A stretch of DNA of 64,000 nucleotides from Wuchereria bancrofti (taxonomy: Eukaryota; Nematoda; Chromadorea; Rhabditida; Onchocercidae): the NCBI GenBank assembly GCA_005281725.1, contig SSBO01000009.1, positions 12,585,606-12,649,605 on the forward strand, written 5' to 3'. Positions 1-13,062 of this stretch are shown here, piece after piece (positions within the stretch are counted from its first letter, which is position 1; every line of letters starts with the position of its first letter). A model generated the notes under the pieces. The model was not told where the DNA came from and searched no databases. It saw nothing but the letters and a program-made list of their open reading frames with translations. The translations under genes were made by a program, and so were the position numbers.

Positions 1-34
1 TCAATATAACAATATGTAGCAAATTTGGAACTAC

Positions 35-154
35 CTCTTTAACTTGTGAATGCTTTTTCCTAGCCTCTGTCGAAAGCGTTCTCAAATCCGATAACAGATT
101 TTCTACGAGTCTTTTTGCTTCAACAGCTGTACAGAATGGTCCACTGCTTGACAT
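35..154 (-). CDS. mon-2: MON2 homologue, first coding exon only (partial; gene continues off the left edge)
   Basis: On the minus strand an ATG at 154 opens 40 codons that end at a GTAGTT donor (exon 154 to 35). The peptide starts MSSSGPFCTAVEAKRLVENL and continues with SDLRTLS and a KKHSQVKE segment. This matches the conserved N-terminus of MON2, where a leucine-rich 'ENxxSDLRxLS' block is followed by 'KKxxxVKE', and the conserved block ends where the donor falls. MON2 is a large Arf-GEF-like (Sec7-related, non-catalytic) scaffold of the trans-Golgi and endosomes that works with a flippase complex in retrograde traffic. Only about the first 40 residues are visible. The gene lies about 1.2 kb downstream of the ST7 homologue on the same strand, which would suit an operon. 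The family call rests on one short exon, but the motif spacing is good. Confidence 0.72.
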
Positions 155-1343
155 CAAAACCTTAAGATAAAGAAAAATTTTTTTCTTGCACCAACATAGA
201 CTGCTCGCCGTAGCGTACGTTGCTCAGCTTCCAAGAATCAAAACTAATACTATAGTGTGAAACAAACTAAGTGAGCACCAGAAACCTCAGTAAACATCAT
301 ATAAAATCAGTCACCTTAGTAACTTCACATAGATCTTGACGAATAACTCGAAATTTACTGGAGTAAAATTTCGCGGTAAAGTGTCGAATGATGAACGACT
401 ACAACTACCTGTTTAAAGACGAACGATTTATGCCGATTCGATTCCGAAAGAAATATGAAAATAAATCAAAATCTGATTTAAATAGTGGAACAACCATGGT
501 TCAGACCAGAATACATCCGACTTTTTTAATTTTTAATAAACTGTTTTTATTCATTGCTTTTTGGCATAAAATTGTTCAATGTAATAAAATGCACCGCTGA
601 AATATCCACTGACAAAAAAAAAAAAAAAAAAAAAAGGATTAAAAATTCAACCATAAAAAGAATTTAAAAAGACTTCAATGGAAATTAAAAAACTGACATA
701 AATGCAACATCACAATAACAAATAACAACACACACATATATAAATAGAGAAATAAATAGTAATGATATTCACCGATCATTTCAGAAAAACCGTACAACGT
801 AACAAAATTAAGAAAATAAAGATAATTTATAAATTATAACGATTAAGAGGAGCAAGAAAAAAAAAAGAGGAAACGAATGAAAGAGCGAGCAAATCAAAGT
901 CAAAGCACTGGACTATCTGTTATTCATATTTTATCAAGCATACTGCGATAAAGATAAAGATAGCAATAGTGACAAGATTATAATCCAACCACTTAAAGAA
1001 TGAGTAATCTTTAACGAGATGTGTGAGATCTCAAATAAATAAAAGACGACGATACGCTAACCGTATCATTATGCTCCTAAATTGCTAAAAACAGATCATA
1101 GATACACATCGTAATAGATGACAATTACCCACTTTTTAACAAATGTAAAAATTTTCAAGTAATGAAAAACTCACCAAATCATTCTCCAGATTTTCCTTAC
1201 TTAAATGGTCAAAATTTTCAATGATTTGCTAAGTAAAAGCACATACAAGAAAACTCTTTGCAAAGCAATTACTCTTAGAAAAGCTCTTTTCATTTTATGT
1301 TTATGTTTTTTTCTCATATAAATTACGAAAGCACAAAACTTAT
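155..1343. other. Spacer between the ST7 stop and the mon-2 start
   Basis: AT-rich spacer of about 1.2 kb between two genes that both run on the minus strand. It includes the ST7 3' UTR and the mon-2 5' end. A pyrimidine stretch followed by TTAAG lies just upstream of the mon-2 ATG (around 160-185) and could be a cis- or trans-splice acceptor. No other coding signal was seen. Confidence 0.5.
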
Positions 1344-4300
1344 TCAACTGATAGATTCACTGGAAGGTGGAACAATTGGTTTTGATGCGAGAAGATTGAT
1401 AACATTATCCGGGACAAGACTATAAATAGTGTCGATAAAACCAAGGAATACATTTGCAATCGAACTCAAGGGTTGTATAAATTCCTGCAACAAAAAGATT
1501 GCTGAATATCATAAAATTACAGTGGGGAGACCAAAGATGAAATCAAAACCTACGAGTCTTTGACGAAAATTGAGAACTACTCAACAAAAATTTCGTGTTA
1601 ACAATCAGCAATAGATTCCACAAAAATCTATATTTGACGCCGACAATGATCTTTCCGATACTTAGCAGATTTCCTAGATTTCACAGTCTCCCAATTTAAT
1701 AAAAATAAAATGGCCAAAGATCACCTTCGGAAACTGATGCGTGACAATAGCCAAAACGATAGTAATGAAGAAAAGCAAAGCTGTGAGTACAGTAAAGAAT
1801 GGCAAATCACGCTTCGGATACACTGATACCTCGTGCCATGCTAGAAAATGTGAAACGATTAAAGAATAAATTTAGCTTTATTCTTTCATTGATATCTTTA
1901 AATTCTACATTATAACACAAAGAATTTAATCTAAAACTCTTATTCTACAACTAGTTTGATACATTCCTGACATGTAGATTAAAGTCAAACAACAATTAAC
2001 AATTGATGGAACAAACTTACCCGGTAAAAGTTCTCTATCAGCAGATTCGGTGCACGATGGATAAGGATAAAAAAGATGTCCCTTTTCGAGAGGATTCGGT
2101 ATCAGTCGAAATGCTGAAGGAGGAAGACAATATATTAATAAATAATATGTCCCCATATATATATCTTCACTAATATTTTGCATTCTATGTTAATTATGGA
2201 ATCTTATCAAATAAATAATAAAAAATAAAACATACTTCCTTCCCATGTGCATTGTAGCAATGAAAGGGCGCCATCGATTCGCTTCCAGTGCTGCAAATGC
2301 CAAAACGAATAGGCAATAGCTTCCGAATCGCCACGCTTTAATAAATGTTCTGGTGGTAATATCAATGGCTTCAGCTCTAACAGATATTTTGCAACATGAG
2401 GATTAAATTCAACTGCTCGATGTATGGCATCAACAGCATTCAATTCTGCAGTACTTAACCCACGTCTCAACACGAAATCAGGCGTGAACCTTAAACGATA
2501 AGAAGTGCCTAAACCAGAAGTCTAGTATAAAAAAAAAAAAAAATCATTGTATAAACTGATCATTAGATTTCCATATATGATGACAGACTAAATTGTGTTG
2601 ATACCAGATTCAGCCTTACGTAATATAAAATTAATGCAGAAAGAAAAACGCTTTTCTTATCAAAAACGAGTCCCAGAAAAATAAAAGTGATGAAGTCAGA
2701 AATGAGATACTTACTTATCAGCGACAGTTCTCACTTTTAACAAGGCTGATGTGAAACATATAGTAGCGGATTTCGGTAAACTGATATCTAAAAATGAGAC
2801 GTAGCAAAATATCATAATTTATAAACAGAAATATTAAACGAACAGTGTTCGTAGATAGTTAACACAAAAAGTATTACACGAACAGTGTTCATAGATTGTT
2901 AAGTATTAAACGAACAGTGTTCGTAGATAGTTAACAATAAATTAGCCAGCAACTGCCATTTCTTAAGTAATCTATCATCAAGAACTAATCCTAGTAATAA
3001 TGAAAAAATAGATTACCATCATATCGAGCTAGAACAGCCTGAGTATCAGCGTAAGCTTGTTGTTCCAACAGCACTTCAATCAGATTTTCATGAATGTTCA
3101 TTACGTTAAGCATCGGAAATTCTTTGATCAACTATAATAATTCGTTGAAATAACACACAGCAAAATGGCATTCCAAATCAAACATCTTTTGTACGCGAAT
3201 TTCGACTCATCGTTCATCTTCCCGAAAGCAGAAACTGCGGTGGGCAACAAGTCTAAACTCTAATTTTTAGCCTATACACAAATCTAGGATTTTTTTAATA
3301 GTAGAAGAGAGGATGAAAAGGCCTAAAACAACTACAAACATGCTAACGCGCCATAGCTTACATCTCGCATCATCTTGACTGCTTCTCGCAAACGTCCTTG
3401 CCGTCGTGCACACATAGCCAGTCGTCGGCGTACAAAAACAAGCAAATTGACATCACGCCCTAGAAATATTTTTCTTGGATGGTAGTGTTACACATTTCGT
3501 AAGACTTAATTCTCTCTGCACATTAGTGAACGTACGGTTGTATAGCACGTACAATTAACAAATATAGATGCCACTGTTAAAAGAAAAAAGAATATAGCAA
3601 GAACGAATTAACTAGTAGTAATAAACTAGTTGGCAATGAACTTACTATGTACTGGATCCGAAGCTAAATCATAGTGTACTTGTGATTGGGATTTTCGATA
3701 ATTTGCTTCTGTTACTTTTAACGCTCGCCTGGAACATGATGGAAAGAATAGTATTGTGTGTACAAAAGAAGCAAAATCACTACGCTATGGTACTGCACAA
3801 GCGATATGACAGCTGTTTGAGACAACACTGTCATTTATAAAAACGTGATATAAGATTGAACATGCCATCAGTTATTGCAGTGCAAAACACGCTACAGAGA
3901 TAATTTCAATAAAAAAGATGCATGATCGTGCAACTACCAGTACTGGATGTCGTACGTCAAATGATTGATACGATCAGCATTCTAAAGATTTAAGAAAAGA
4001 AATATCGTGTGGAAGAATATAAACAACAATCTTTTCAAAAGGAAAAAAAAAGTTGGAATCTAGAATTCCAAAGCATCTTTTTATGCTTACTTCAACGTTT
4101 GTTCTACATCAGCAATCGTTTGGCATTGCTCCTCCGCCAATAATATCAATGCTGGAGCACATTCAGGATTAATTTCCAGTGCTTTGTATGCTGCATTAAT
4201 CCGCGAATAACTATCGCGTTCTCGCCATGCCACTTGCATTACTAAAGTTGCCATCTATTTTTCTTAAGAAAAAAGCGCATGTATGGTAAAATAATATATA

Positions 4301-5373
4301 GTAACGTAATACAAGCTCAGTAAACGTGGCAAAAACTATACAAAACATTGCATCATTCTCAACGACCAATACCTTTATACCATTTAAACAATTGTAATTT
4401 ATTAATTGATATAGCATTTTCTGGTAGAAACTCACTTTCATAATCTTGTCTTCCCGCATCCGCTTCACACGTGAAAAAATTTTGGTGATCCTGAGCTGAC
4501 AAATTCATATCATAATATGTAAGTGGTTCTTTTCCTGTCATTTTTGTAAACCTTTGATATTCAGCGCCACGAAATAAGGCAGTTGGATTTCGCCAAACTT
4601 TGCACTCTAAAACTTGCTGTTAAATAACAAGAAAATTAGAAGGGAGCAACGAAAAATAAAACAACAATCACAACAACATAAAGCTCATAACAGTAAAACC
4701 AGCAACCTGGTACACTTCGACTGGCTGATTCAATACCATCCTCGTTGTCACTGCCATCTTCACTACCTGTTCCATTATCACCGGAATTGCTGTAAAATTA
4801 ATGCAGAAATCACCCAATTTCCGAAATTTCTACAGTTGTTAACAACTACTTATACCTTTAGAGTTCTTATTATTTACCGTAAATTGTTTTTGTTTTTTAA
4901 TTCACCAAATAATTATTTGTCTATTCCGTTTAATTAATCTTCAAAGCATTACTTGTAATAACGAGTTTAATATATACATTTACTTAATTCCCAATTATTA
5001 CACAATTCTTGATGCACTCACTTATTCTAGCTATTCTCCAATTTTCAGCATACTTACTTTTTAAAATACCACCACTCGAAGATCAGTATGATACCGGAGA
5101 CCAGGCTCGATGTTCCCGTCAACGCAACGTAAAATTTGGGCGTTAAATTATTGAAATAGGTGGAAGCTGTAATCATATGAAATAGAATAGAAATTTTGGA
5201 AAATCAGACACGGAAGGAATGTTACACCATTAAAAAAAAATACCGCTTTCGAGGGATTCAGTGATATGAAGTGGGCCACGCAGGATATATACCAATGCGA
5301 TGACCAACAAGAACCACAATGCCCACAAATAAGTCCATGACCATGTCACCCATGACCGTAATCGAGTTATCAT
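1344..5373 (-). CDS. ST7: ST7 (suppressor of tumorigenicity 7) family membrane protein
   Basis: A 13-exon model on the minus strand: 5373-5244, 5166-5058, 4789-4707, 4612-4436, 4241-4091, 3728-3646, 3459-3362, 3131-3017, 2787-2715, 2489-2236, 2113-2021, 1840-1725, 1484-1344. The phases join into about 540 residues, close to vertebrate ST7 (about 580). Conserved blocks are WSWTYLW near the N-terminus (membrane segment about 10-30), [16 protein letters not shown] and FEWWYF, then [77 protein letters not shown] and THQFPK. ST7 is a multi-pass protein whose middle part has TPR-like helices; its biochemical role is not well defined. Start 5373 was chosen by comparison with ST7 N-termini; the frame is open upstream to 5583. 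The exon 3/exon 4 junction has a second in-frame solution (4714 and 4616). mon-2 follows downstream on the same strand. Confidence 0.93.
2832..2934. repeat. Three copies of a ~30-bp unit with an internal palindrome, in an ST7 intron
   Basis: Within the intron between ST7 exons 8 and 9, a unit of about 30 bp occurs at about 2833-2862, 2873-2902 and 2904-2934. It is built around ACGAACAGTGTTCGT, whose arms ACGAAC and GTTCGT are complementary. The middle copy has single-base changes. Confidence 0.8.
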
Positions 5374-8300
5374 AGCAATACCCTCAATAAATTTAACGTT
5401 TCTAGTTTTACGGAATGTTTTTCGGCGAAAAACGTAATAGAAGAACCAACGGGATGCAACAAAAAAAAAAAAAATTAAAAAAAAAAGGAAAAAACGAGAC
5501 CTTTGGAAAAATAAATGCACTTTTTCCAACTTCACATAATGAATAATATGCCGCATTGTTTGGAATTTCTCTATATACAACAAGCCTTGTTTTCAGGGTA
5601 TTTTAGTGCCTCATTTATTTTTGAAATGTGATGCAAATATTAGCTAAAACGCTAATAACAACCTTAGAGAAGTCAAAAATGTGCCAGAAAACATATAACT
5701 TAACTTTCCATCGGAATGTAAACATAGAATTATGTATGTATTCTGAATTCTTACCAATTATTTCAGAAAGTATTCACCTGAATTTTAATCTAAAGAGAAT
5801 TTTTGTCACTTAATCAGCTCATGCACGATTATTGTAAACAGTCAATGGTTGATTGTATTTCAACTCCTGCTGATGTCTTTTTTTTTCCATTTATTTTTGT
5901 TTTTATGCAATCGAATAACCTAATTCGTTAGATAAGCAAAATTACACTGTTCTGTTTAATCGGAATATTTCACATCTTATAGTAGGGAGTGTTGGGTAAA
6001 GCTTTTCAAGATTTCTTAAAATTTCAAAAGTGTGATTTCCAACTATAGCAGTTGAACGCGTATATCCATCCATAATTTTTTGCCGTACCGCATAACCGCG
6101 GAATAACGAAAACGGCTCAGAAAAATATCGCAACAACTCGACCAATTTATCAACGATTTATTTCATCAATGTATAATCTCAGTGCAATAATTAAGAAATT
6201 CGCAACTTGGGCGTAAACCCACCACACATTATCCAATCCCATATGCCATTGAGATGGTGGGATATTATAGTTTTGTCTATCGTGAGAATTTCATCAATCT
6301 CTGTTATCCATTATTTTTCTTACATACTATTCTCTGTCATTCTCTTACGAATAACTAGCAATATCTCTTACTTCCTCATACATATTGTTTTCTAATTATT
6401 AGCAATCTCTGGATGTTTCGTAAATTACTGTTTTCCTTTCTCCTTTTTTTCTTTTGATATCACTACTTTGACTACAGTTGGATTTTGTAATTATTTATTA
6501 CGGTCACTCCGGAATGATCTTTCCGTTTCATGTTACAGGTGATGGGCTAATTAAACTTCCAGGTTGACTGTATTGTCACAATAATTCTGTTCGGGTTTTA
6601 AATTTCGTCTTTGAAGAATCATCTCAAATATCAGTTTATTTTTGTCAAATTAAGAAAAAACTAAATGCTGCAAGTTAACCTGACAATTTTCAAATATAAA
6701 CAGTTTAAATGTTAAATGTTGTAAAATATTTCGAAAAGAAATGGCATATTGAAAATAAAAAACAAAAGGTCGACGACACTTTTGATCATCAGTTCATTTG
6801 GATTACTCAATAGTACATCGAAGATTAAATGATGGATGAATTTCAATAATTTCGATAGCTTTAACACAAATAAATTTCAATTGCAAATGAATCACACCGA
6901 AAGGCAATTTTATTTTAACTCACAAAGATAACGAATGTATGTGAGACGAAATGCATCAAATTGAATTACAATTTAAAAATCGTTTCCAATACATTGCTTT
7001 GTTATAATATTGAAACACTGTGAAAGTGTTTTAAAAAAAAAAAAAGAAAAGAATAAAATTGTGCATTCAAATGTAAATTAACAATAATTTGCAAATAATT
7101 TTTCAAATTAACAAAACTAGAAGCTAAAAATAAATATGTGAAACAAACAGTTTTTTTTTTCTTTTTTTTCCTTCGAACATTTTATTTTACAATGCTTGTT
7201 ATTCTGTCTTTTCTCGTTTTCACATATTTTGCACAAATATTTGGAGAATTTTTGAGTGTAAATGTTTAAAACAATTCATTTCATTATTCATTGTTTAAAG
7301 TAATTTACCTTCACTACAGTACTTAAAATTCCAAAGAAAGAAGAGAGAAAAAAAAAAACGAGAAAAAAAAAACTTTAAATATTTTTAAAATTTTACACCA
7401 CAATTTACCATAACTAAAAAACTTTACTAATAAATTTAATTAACTGGAGCAATTTTAATCGTTAATCTTTTTTGGAAAAGTTAGATACCACCGGATTTTA
7501 CTACTCTTATTTTTATTATTACTTTTCTAAGACATATAAAATACATTAGTAATCAATGTTTCTGTTAGTTAATTATTCAAAAGCAAATTTACGCTTGTTG
7601 TTTAGAATATAATAGGATAAAATGAGGCAAAACAATTTATTTGCAGTTATTTTCAAGAATGATATAAGCAATTAAATTGGCTTTTAATTACAGTAATTAG
7701 ATTGGAATAAAGTATGATTTCATATATTTGAATTGCTAGTTTCTTTTGTAAATATGCGCTCATAGTTAAATGCACTTTGTTTTAGTGTGTTATTAATGAA
7801 GTCTTAATTACCTTTTCCATTTTAAAATTATGTCGTATATGTGATTTTGAAAAATTTAAAAGTATATTAGGAATTTTGAATAAATAAAATATATTATTTT
7901 GAATTTGCAAGTTTTTTTTCCTGCAAATTTTAGAAGTTTGAAAAGATTTTGAAAATTTTAATTTACAAGAATATAATCTACAATAAATATGAGATAAGTA
8001 ACTTTTCTTTCATCTATACTTTGAAATCATCATAAATTTAACATAGAATATCATGTTTTTTTTTTTCTTTTTTCAAAACCATTTAATTAATTGAAGGTTT
8101 TTTCCTGGCAAAAAGTGCTTTCATTGACTTTGTATGAAGGTAACAAATTTTTTTTTTTTTGTCAAATTTTCACGTGATTAGAATTGTGTGCAAATGATAA
8201 AATTACATTTGCTGCAGATTTTTTTATTTGCCAATTTAACAGTTTCGAATTTATTGGATTTTTTAAACCGTAGTAACTTTCGATGTAAAATTTCCGTTTT

Positions 8301-10611
8301 TTTTTTTTTTTTCTTTGCAATATCGTAGTCTAACAAAAATGATTCAAAGAATGTTTATCAAGTAAGTTGAGAAGTTTGAATGCAACTGGCAAAATAAATT
8401 CTTAATTTAATGCTTCGTTATTATCATTTGATTAGTTGTTATTTATGATTAATTAATTCCTGGTGATATTATAATTGATAATATCAGTGATTTTCAGAAT
8501 GAATGAATACCAGGCTTCTTAGTAATGATTTCATTTACGGCAAATATTTTATGCTAATGCTAAAATAATCGATTAATTTAAATTAACTTTGTATTCATTA
8601 TAACATTTCCATTCCGATGACTTTTGAAATTAAATTTTTACAACATCAACAGATGAATTATATTGATGTTATATATTTTATCTAATTTTTTTGATCTTGG
8701 ATGAAAATTTTAACTTAGCAAATATTATTTTACTTCTTAATTTGTTATCAATGATTGATAGCAATTAACTGTTTCGCATTTTTAATATTTTTGGAGATTT
8801 TCATAGTAAAATTTTATGGTATTAAAAATTTACTTCATATGTTCTAATAGTATTTCAGTTAGAATTCATTCTAACTGACAAAAAAAAAAAATGAAAGAAA
8901 GAAAACAGTAACAAAAACATTTGACATAATTATCATCTGATGATTTTATTTATCATTTTGAAATTATTTGGAAGGAAAAAAAAATTTTTTTTTTCAAAAA
9001 ATTGTTTTCTAAGCAATCATTTTATTATTGTAGTTCTATTCAAACTGCATGTATTAATTTATATGTAGCAAAAATTGGATGATTTATTTTACTGGGATAT
9101 TTTTACCATAAAATTTGATATTTATTTATCAGTGATAATCTTTTAGTACTTCCACATTACATTTTTTTATTTGATTTGGCATAAATTTTATTAAATTCAT
9201 GAAATTTTATTATATGCTAAATTATTAAAGTTTCAATGTTTTATATTTATATTTGACGCTAAAAGAGCAAATGTTTTTGAAACTGTGCGAATTGAACACA
9301 ATAACTATTGTTTTTCACTATTTGGAATGTTAGAGACGAATTTTCATCAAATCAAAGTTTTCACATTAGGTAATAATTATTTAAAATTTATTAAATGAAA
9401 CAATTGAATTTTCTTTTAAGGTAAAAAAGTGGAAGAGAAATTGAATATAATTGTTCAAATTCTTTAATTTAATATGCATTTCCTTTTTCTTCTTTTGTTT
9501 TTTTTTTAAAAAAAAATTTGAAATAAGTAACGCATAATAAAATTATGTTTTGATATTATATTTTAATAAAGTTCTTTTTTTCTTTTTTGCTCAAAATATT
9601 TGTTTAATGGTTTGCTAAAATTTTTATCACTTTTTGTATTGAGTAATTTGTTTTTTTTTTTTGAAAACGAAAACAGATGCACAAAAGTAAATTTCAAATT
9701 ACACTATTAAAATCACTTTTGTTTTACTTAATCAATTTATGCTTGTTATTTTCTAATGTAATTTATAGTTTTTTTTTTTTTTTAAAGTTATATTACTAAT
9801 AACATTTAAGTGTTATATAAGAATTAAAATTTTTCTACTCAGTCATAGTTATTAACTTGAAAAAAGAAACGGAAAATGTTGAAATATTGAAAATATTCAT
9901 AAACATTAAAAAGTTCTTATTTTGCTTTTTTGTTTTTGAAGCAATATAAAACAGATTAGAAATCAAATGAATGAGAAAATTTTCTCGTATTTTTTTTTTC
10001 TTTTAATAAACAAGCAGCTATTTCTTTAACTAATCTTTTATTTAATTTGAAAAAAAAAAAAATTTCATAATGAAGTATTTATATCTTTTGCTTTTGTTAA
10101 TATTACCCATAAATTTTATAAGCATGTAAACATTACATTTGATTATCATCTGAATAAAAAATAAAATTTTTGGAATGAAAAATAAAATTCTCATCTGCAT
10201 TTAAAGCATTATAAATTAAATTTTCTATTATTAATAGATTATAGCAAGAGAAAGAGAGAGAAAAAGCAAACAAACGAATGATAAATTGATTAATTTCAAA
10301 AAATATTTGAAGGGAAAAATATTAAATGATAAATGAAACATTATATGGATAATAATAATATTAGTGATAGTGAAATGAAAGTATTATAAAGTTGAAAAAC
10401 GTCATTTTAAATGTTAATAGTAGTTTATTTCATTTTAGCAAACAAAAATCTAATATAAGACCGGTTAAAAGTTTGATTTGTGGCTTAAATCAATACGATT
10501 GATGGTTGATAGGAATAGAAATTCAACTTAACAGTCAACAAATTCAAATTGTAGTTAAATTATTTTCCATTGCAACTAACTCATTCATTTCGTTACGCTA
10601 TTATCGTCTTA
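5374..10611. other. AT-rich intergenic region, ST7 5' side to the Cys/Gln-rich gene
   Basis: About 5.2 kb with many poly-A and poly-T runs and stops in all frames. The first 300 bp hold the ST7 promoter/5' UTR and an in-frame upstream extension of its first exon. A 67-codon minus-strand open frame (6145-5942) has no family I recognise. No RNA gene or mobile element was recognised. Confidence 0.55.
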
Positions 10612-12900
10612 ATGGATGTGTTACAATTTAAATTGCTTATTGCTTCAATCATGACAATGATAGTGATAAATAATGTAAGCATATATATGTATATATCTTA
10701 ATATTACATTTATTAAATTAAAAATGTACTAAATTTTGTATTAATTTAATTAGAATATTATTGTAATAATAATAATAATAATTTAATTTTATTCTTTAAT
10801 TATACTAAATAAATTGAAGGTATAGGCTGAAAATATGCTGATACGTATGCGACGTCAATCATGCGGTTGTAATCAACTGGAACAGGTACAACCATGGATT
10901 GGTGAATTATGCATTTGTGTTCCAAAATCATCCATATTTTCGATGTCATGCAAATGTCCACAAGTGCAACAACAATTACAACAATCAAATTATTGCGGAT
11001 GCAATTTGCATGCACATATTGGACAGCAATGTCAAACAGGTTGTCAACAGGCATGTAACATGCAATGCAATCCATATATGTCACAAATGCATTGTGAGAA
11101 TGCATGTAATGATGCATGCATGCAATCATGCAATTTGCAACAATATCAGAATCAACAATCCGGCAATTTATTCTATTGGATTCCAGATATCAATTCATTA
11201 CAACAACCATATCCATATTCTCATCAACAATTATCACCTATGATGGAACAATGTTTTATTTGTTTAATTAGTTGTCAACAATTATGCAACAGTCAGCAAT
11301 CATTCCTGCATGGTAATCAACTGCAATGCGGATGCATGCAACAATGTCAGCAAAGTTGCTCATCTAGCATTATGCAATCACAACTATTTTCAACTATACA
11401 ACAACAATGCATACCATATTGTCAACAGAATTGTCAACAATTTTGCAATCAACAAATGATAAGCAATCAAGAAATGATAGGCAAACAACAAATGATAAGT
11501 AATCAACAATGTCAACCACAATGCAAACAACATTGTACCGATATTTGCATCATGTCACCGGAATCACAATTTATTACACCGATAAATTCATTTAGCAATC
11601 CAATCTCATATTCATATTTGTTTCCACATCTTACCCAATCACAATTTTGTTTTGCTAATTGTTTTGATAGTTGTAAGCAATCATGTGGACAACAGCAATT
11701 TATGCAATGCTTTAATCCATGTACACAAAATTGTCAACAATTTTGTCAATATTATCAACAACAACAACAACAACAACAAACGTTACCTTTTATTCAGCAA
11801 GTTAAACAACCATATAAACCACAGGTTTAAACTTCTTTTTTTTTTTTTTTGTTGTCTCCTTTTTTACTTTTCAAATATTTATTTTTTAATCAAGCAAAGT
11901 TTTTAGAAAGTAAATTCAAAAATTATCATCATTACTGGATAAAATGATTGTTGAAAAATAAAAAATAAGAAATTATATTTTAATTAAATTAACATATCTA
12001 TATGATGTAAGCACAGTATGTCATCCTCATACTTTCAATCTTTTGTAAAATAAGCAACTAAAAAGTTAATGAAAACATTGACCGACATATTGATTAATAA
12101 TTCGTGAATCTAGAATTTAAAAAGTTAAAAAAAAAATTAAAAAAGTTAAATTTGTATCAGCAAAATTTGCTAATACAAATTTAATCTTTTCGATGATTGG
12201 TTCATTTCATAACTACAACTAACAGTATTGTCTGACAACAAAAATAAATTTTAGAAAAAAAAAAAACTAATGGTAACTTTTAATCTAATTAATTAAAAAA
12301 ATAAACAAAATATTTGATGATTAATATTATGGGATTTTTTTCCGGACAATCAATATTCATCAAAATGTATTATATAATTATTAGAATTTGTGCCGAAATG
12401 AAATGATAATTTAGTGAATGGATTATTCTGCTAAAAAATCAATTGGTACTAAGAAAAAAATAAAATAAAATTACCGATTGATTACACTACACTAATCAAT
12501 AGTTTAACTTATTAATGAAATTTTGACAAACTTTTTAATCATATTTAAATATTTATTAATTATTAAATTTTTTCTCCATGTTTTTTGTTTATTTCATTTT
12601 CAGATAATTCGAGTAGACCTTCATACTTCAATGCTTGAATCAACGCAATGTATTCCACAATGTCAGCAAACATGCTTACAACAATGTAGCACAAATCTTA
12701 TCAAAACGCAATGTCAACCAGCTTGTCAAACAATTTGTCAACAAAATTGTGGTCATCGCCAGTTACCATTACAAACACAACAACAACAACAACAACAACA
12801 ACAGTTGACACAATGTCAACAAACATCAATGTTATATTGTTACTGTGCAAATGGTAATATTCCATGTAATAACGGATCGCAATGTTGCAAGAAACGTTAA
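10612..12900 (+). CDS. Secreted Cys/Gln-rich repeat protein (nematode Q/N-rich, abu/pqn-like)
   Basis: Three exons, all joined in phase 0: 10612-10674, 10826-11824 and 12604-12900, giving about 452 residues. Exon 1 (MDVLQFKLLIASIMTMIVIN) is a hydrophobic signal peptide; cleavage is expected near the exon 1/2 junction. The mature protein is dominated by cysteines spaced three residues apart in Gln-rich context, for example QCQTGCQQACNMQC and CIPQCQQTCLQQC. Two CAA-encoded polyGln runs lie near 11757-11779 and 12776-12803, and the protein ends in CCKKR. It resembles the secreted Cys-rich Q/N-rich proteins of nematodes (C. elegans abu/pqn group, some of them pharyngeal-cuticle proteins), but repeat composition alone does not prove homology. 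Acceptors are GTATAG at 10825 and TTTTCAG at 12603; the donor after exon 2 is CACAG/GTTTAA. Exon 3 might be missed because exon 2 runs into a stop just past its donor. Role inferred: extracellular, disulfide-linked structural protein. Confidence 0.82.
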
Positions 12901-12988
12901 GTAGCACTTTCATCAAACTTTTTATGTAAACATTTCTTTACCAGTCTAATGTAAATATATGTCAAAAAGTTGTTAATGCAACTTTTTT

Positions 12989-13062
12989 TCCTCCCTCTCC
13001 CTCTCTCTCTCTCTCTCTTGCTCTTTCTCTCTCACACTCACCCACTCTCCCTCTTTCTCTTC
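12989..13062. repeat. CT-rich microsatellite
   Basis: A run of CTCTCT and CCCTCT units just downstream of the Cys/Gln-rich gene; low complexity. Confidence 0.85.

Noticed and set aside
10800..12916. Open frames in other registers of the Cys/Gln-rich gene
   Set aside because: CAA/TGT repeats leave alternative frames open; only the frame with signal peptide and matching splice phases is supported.
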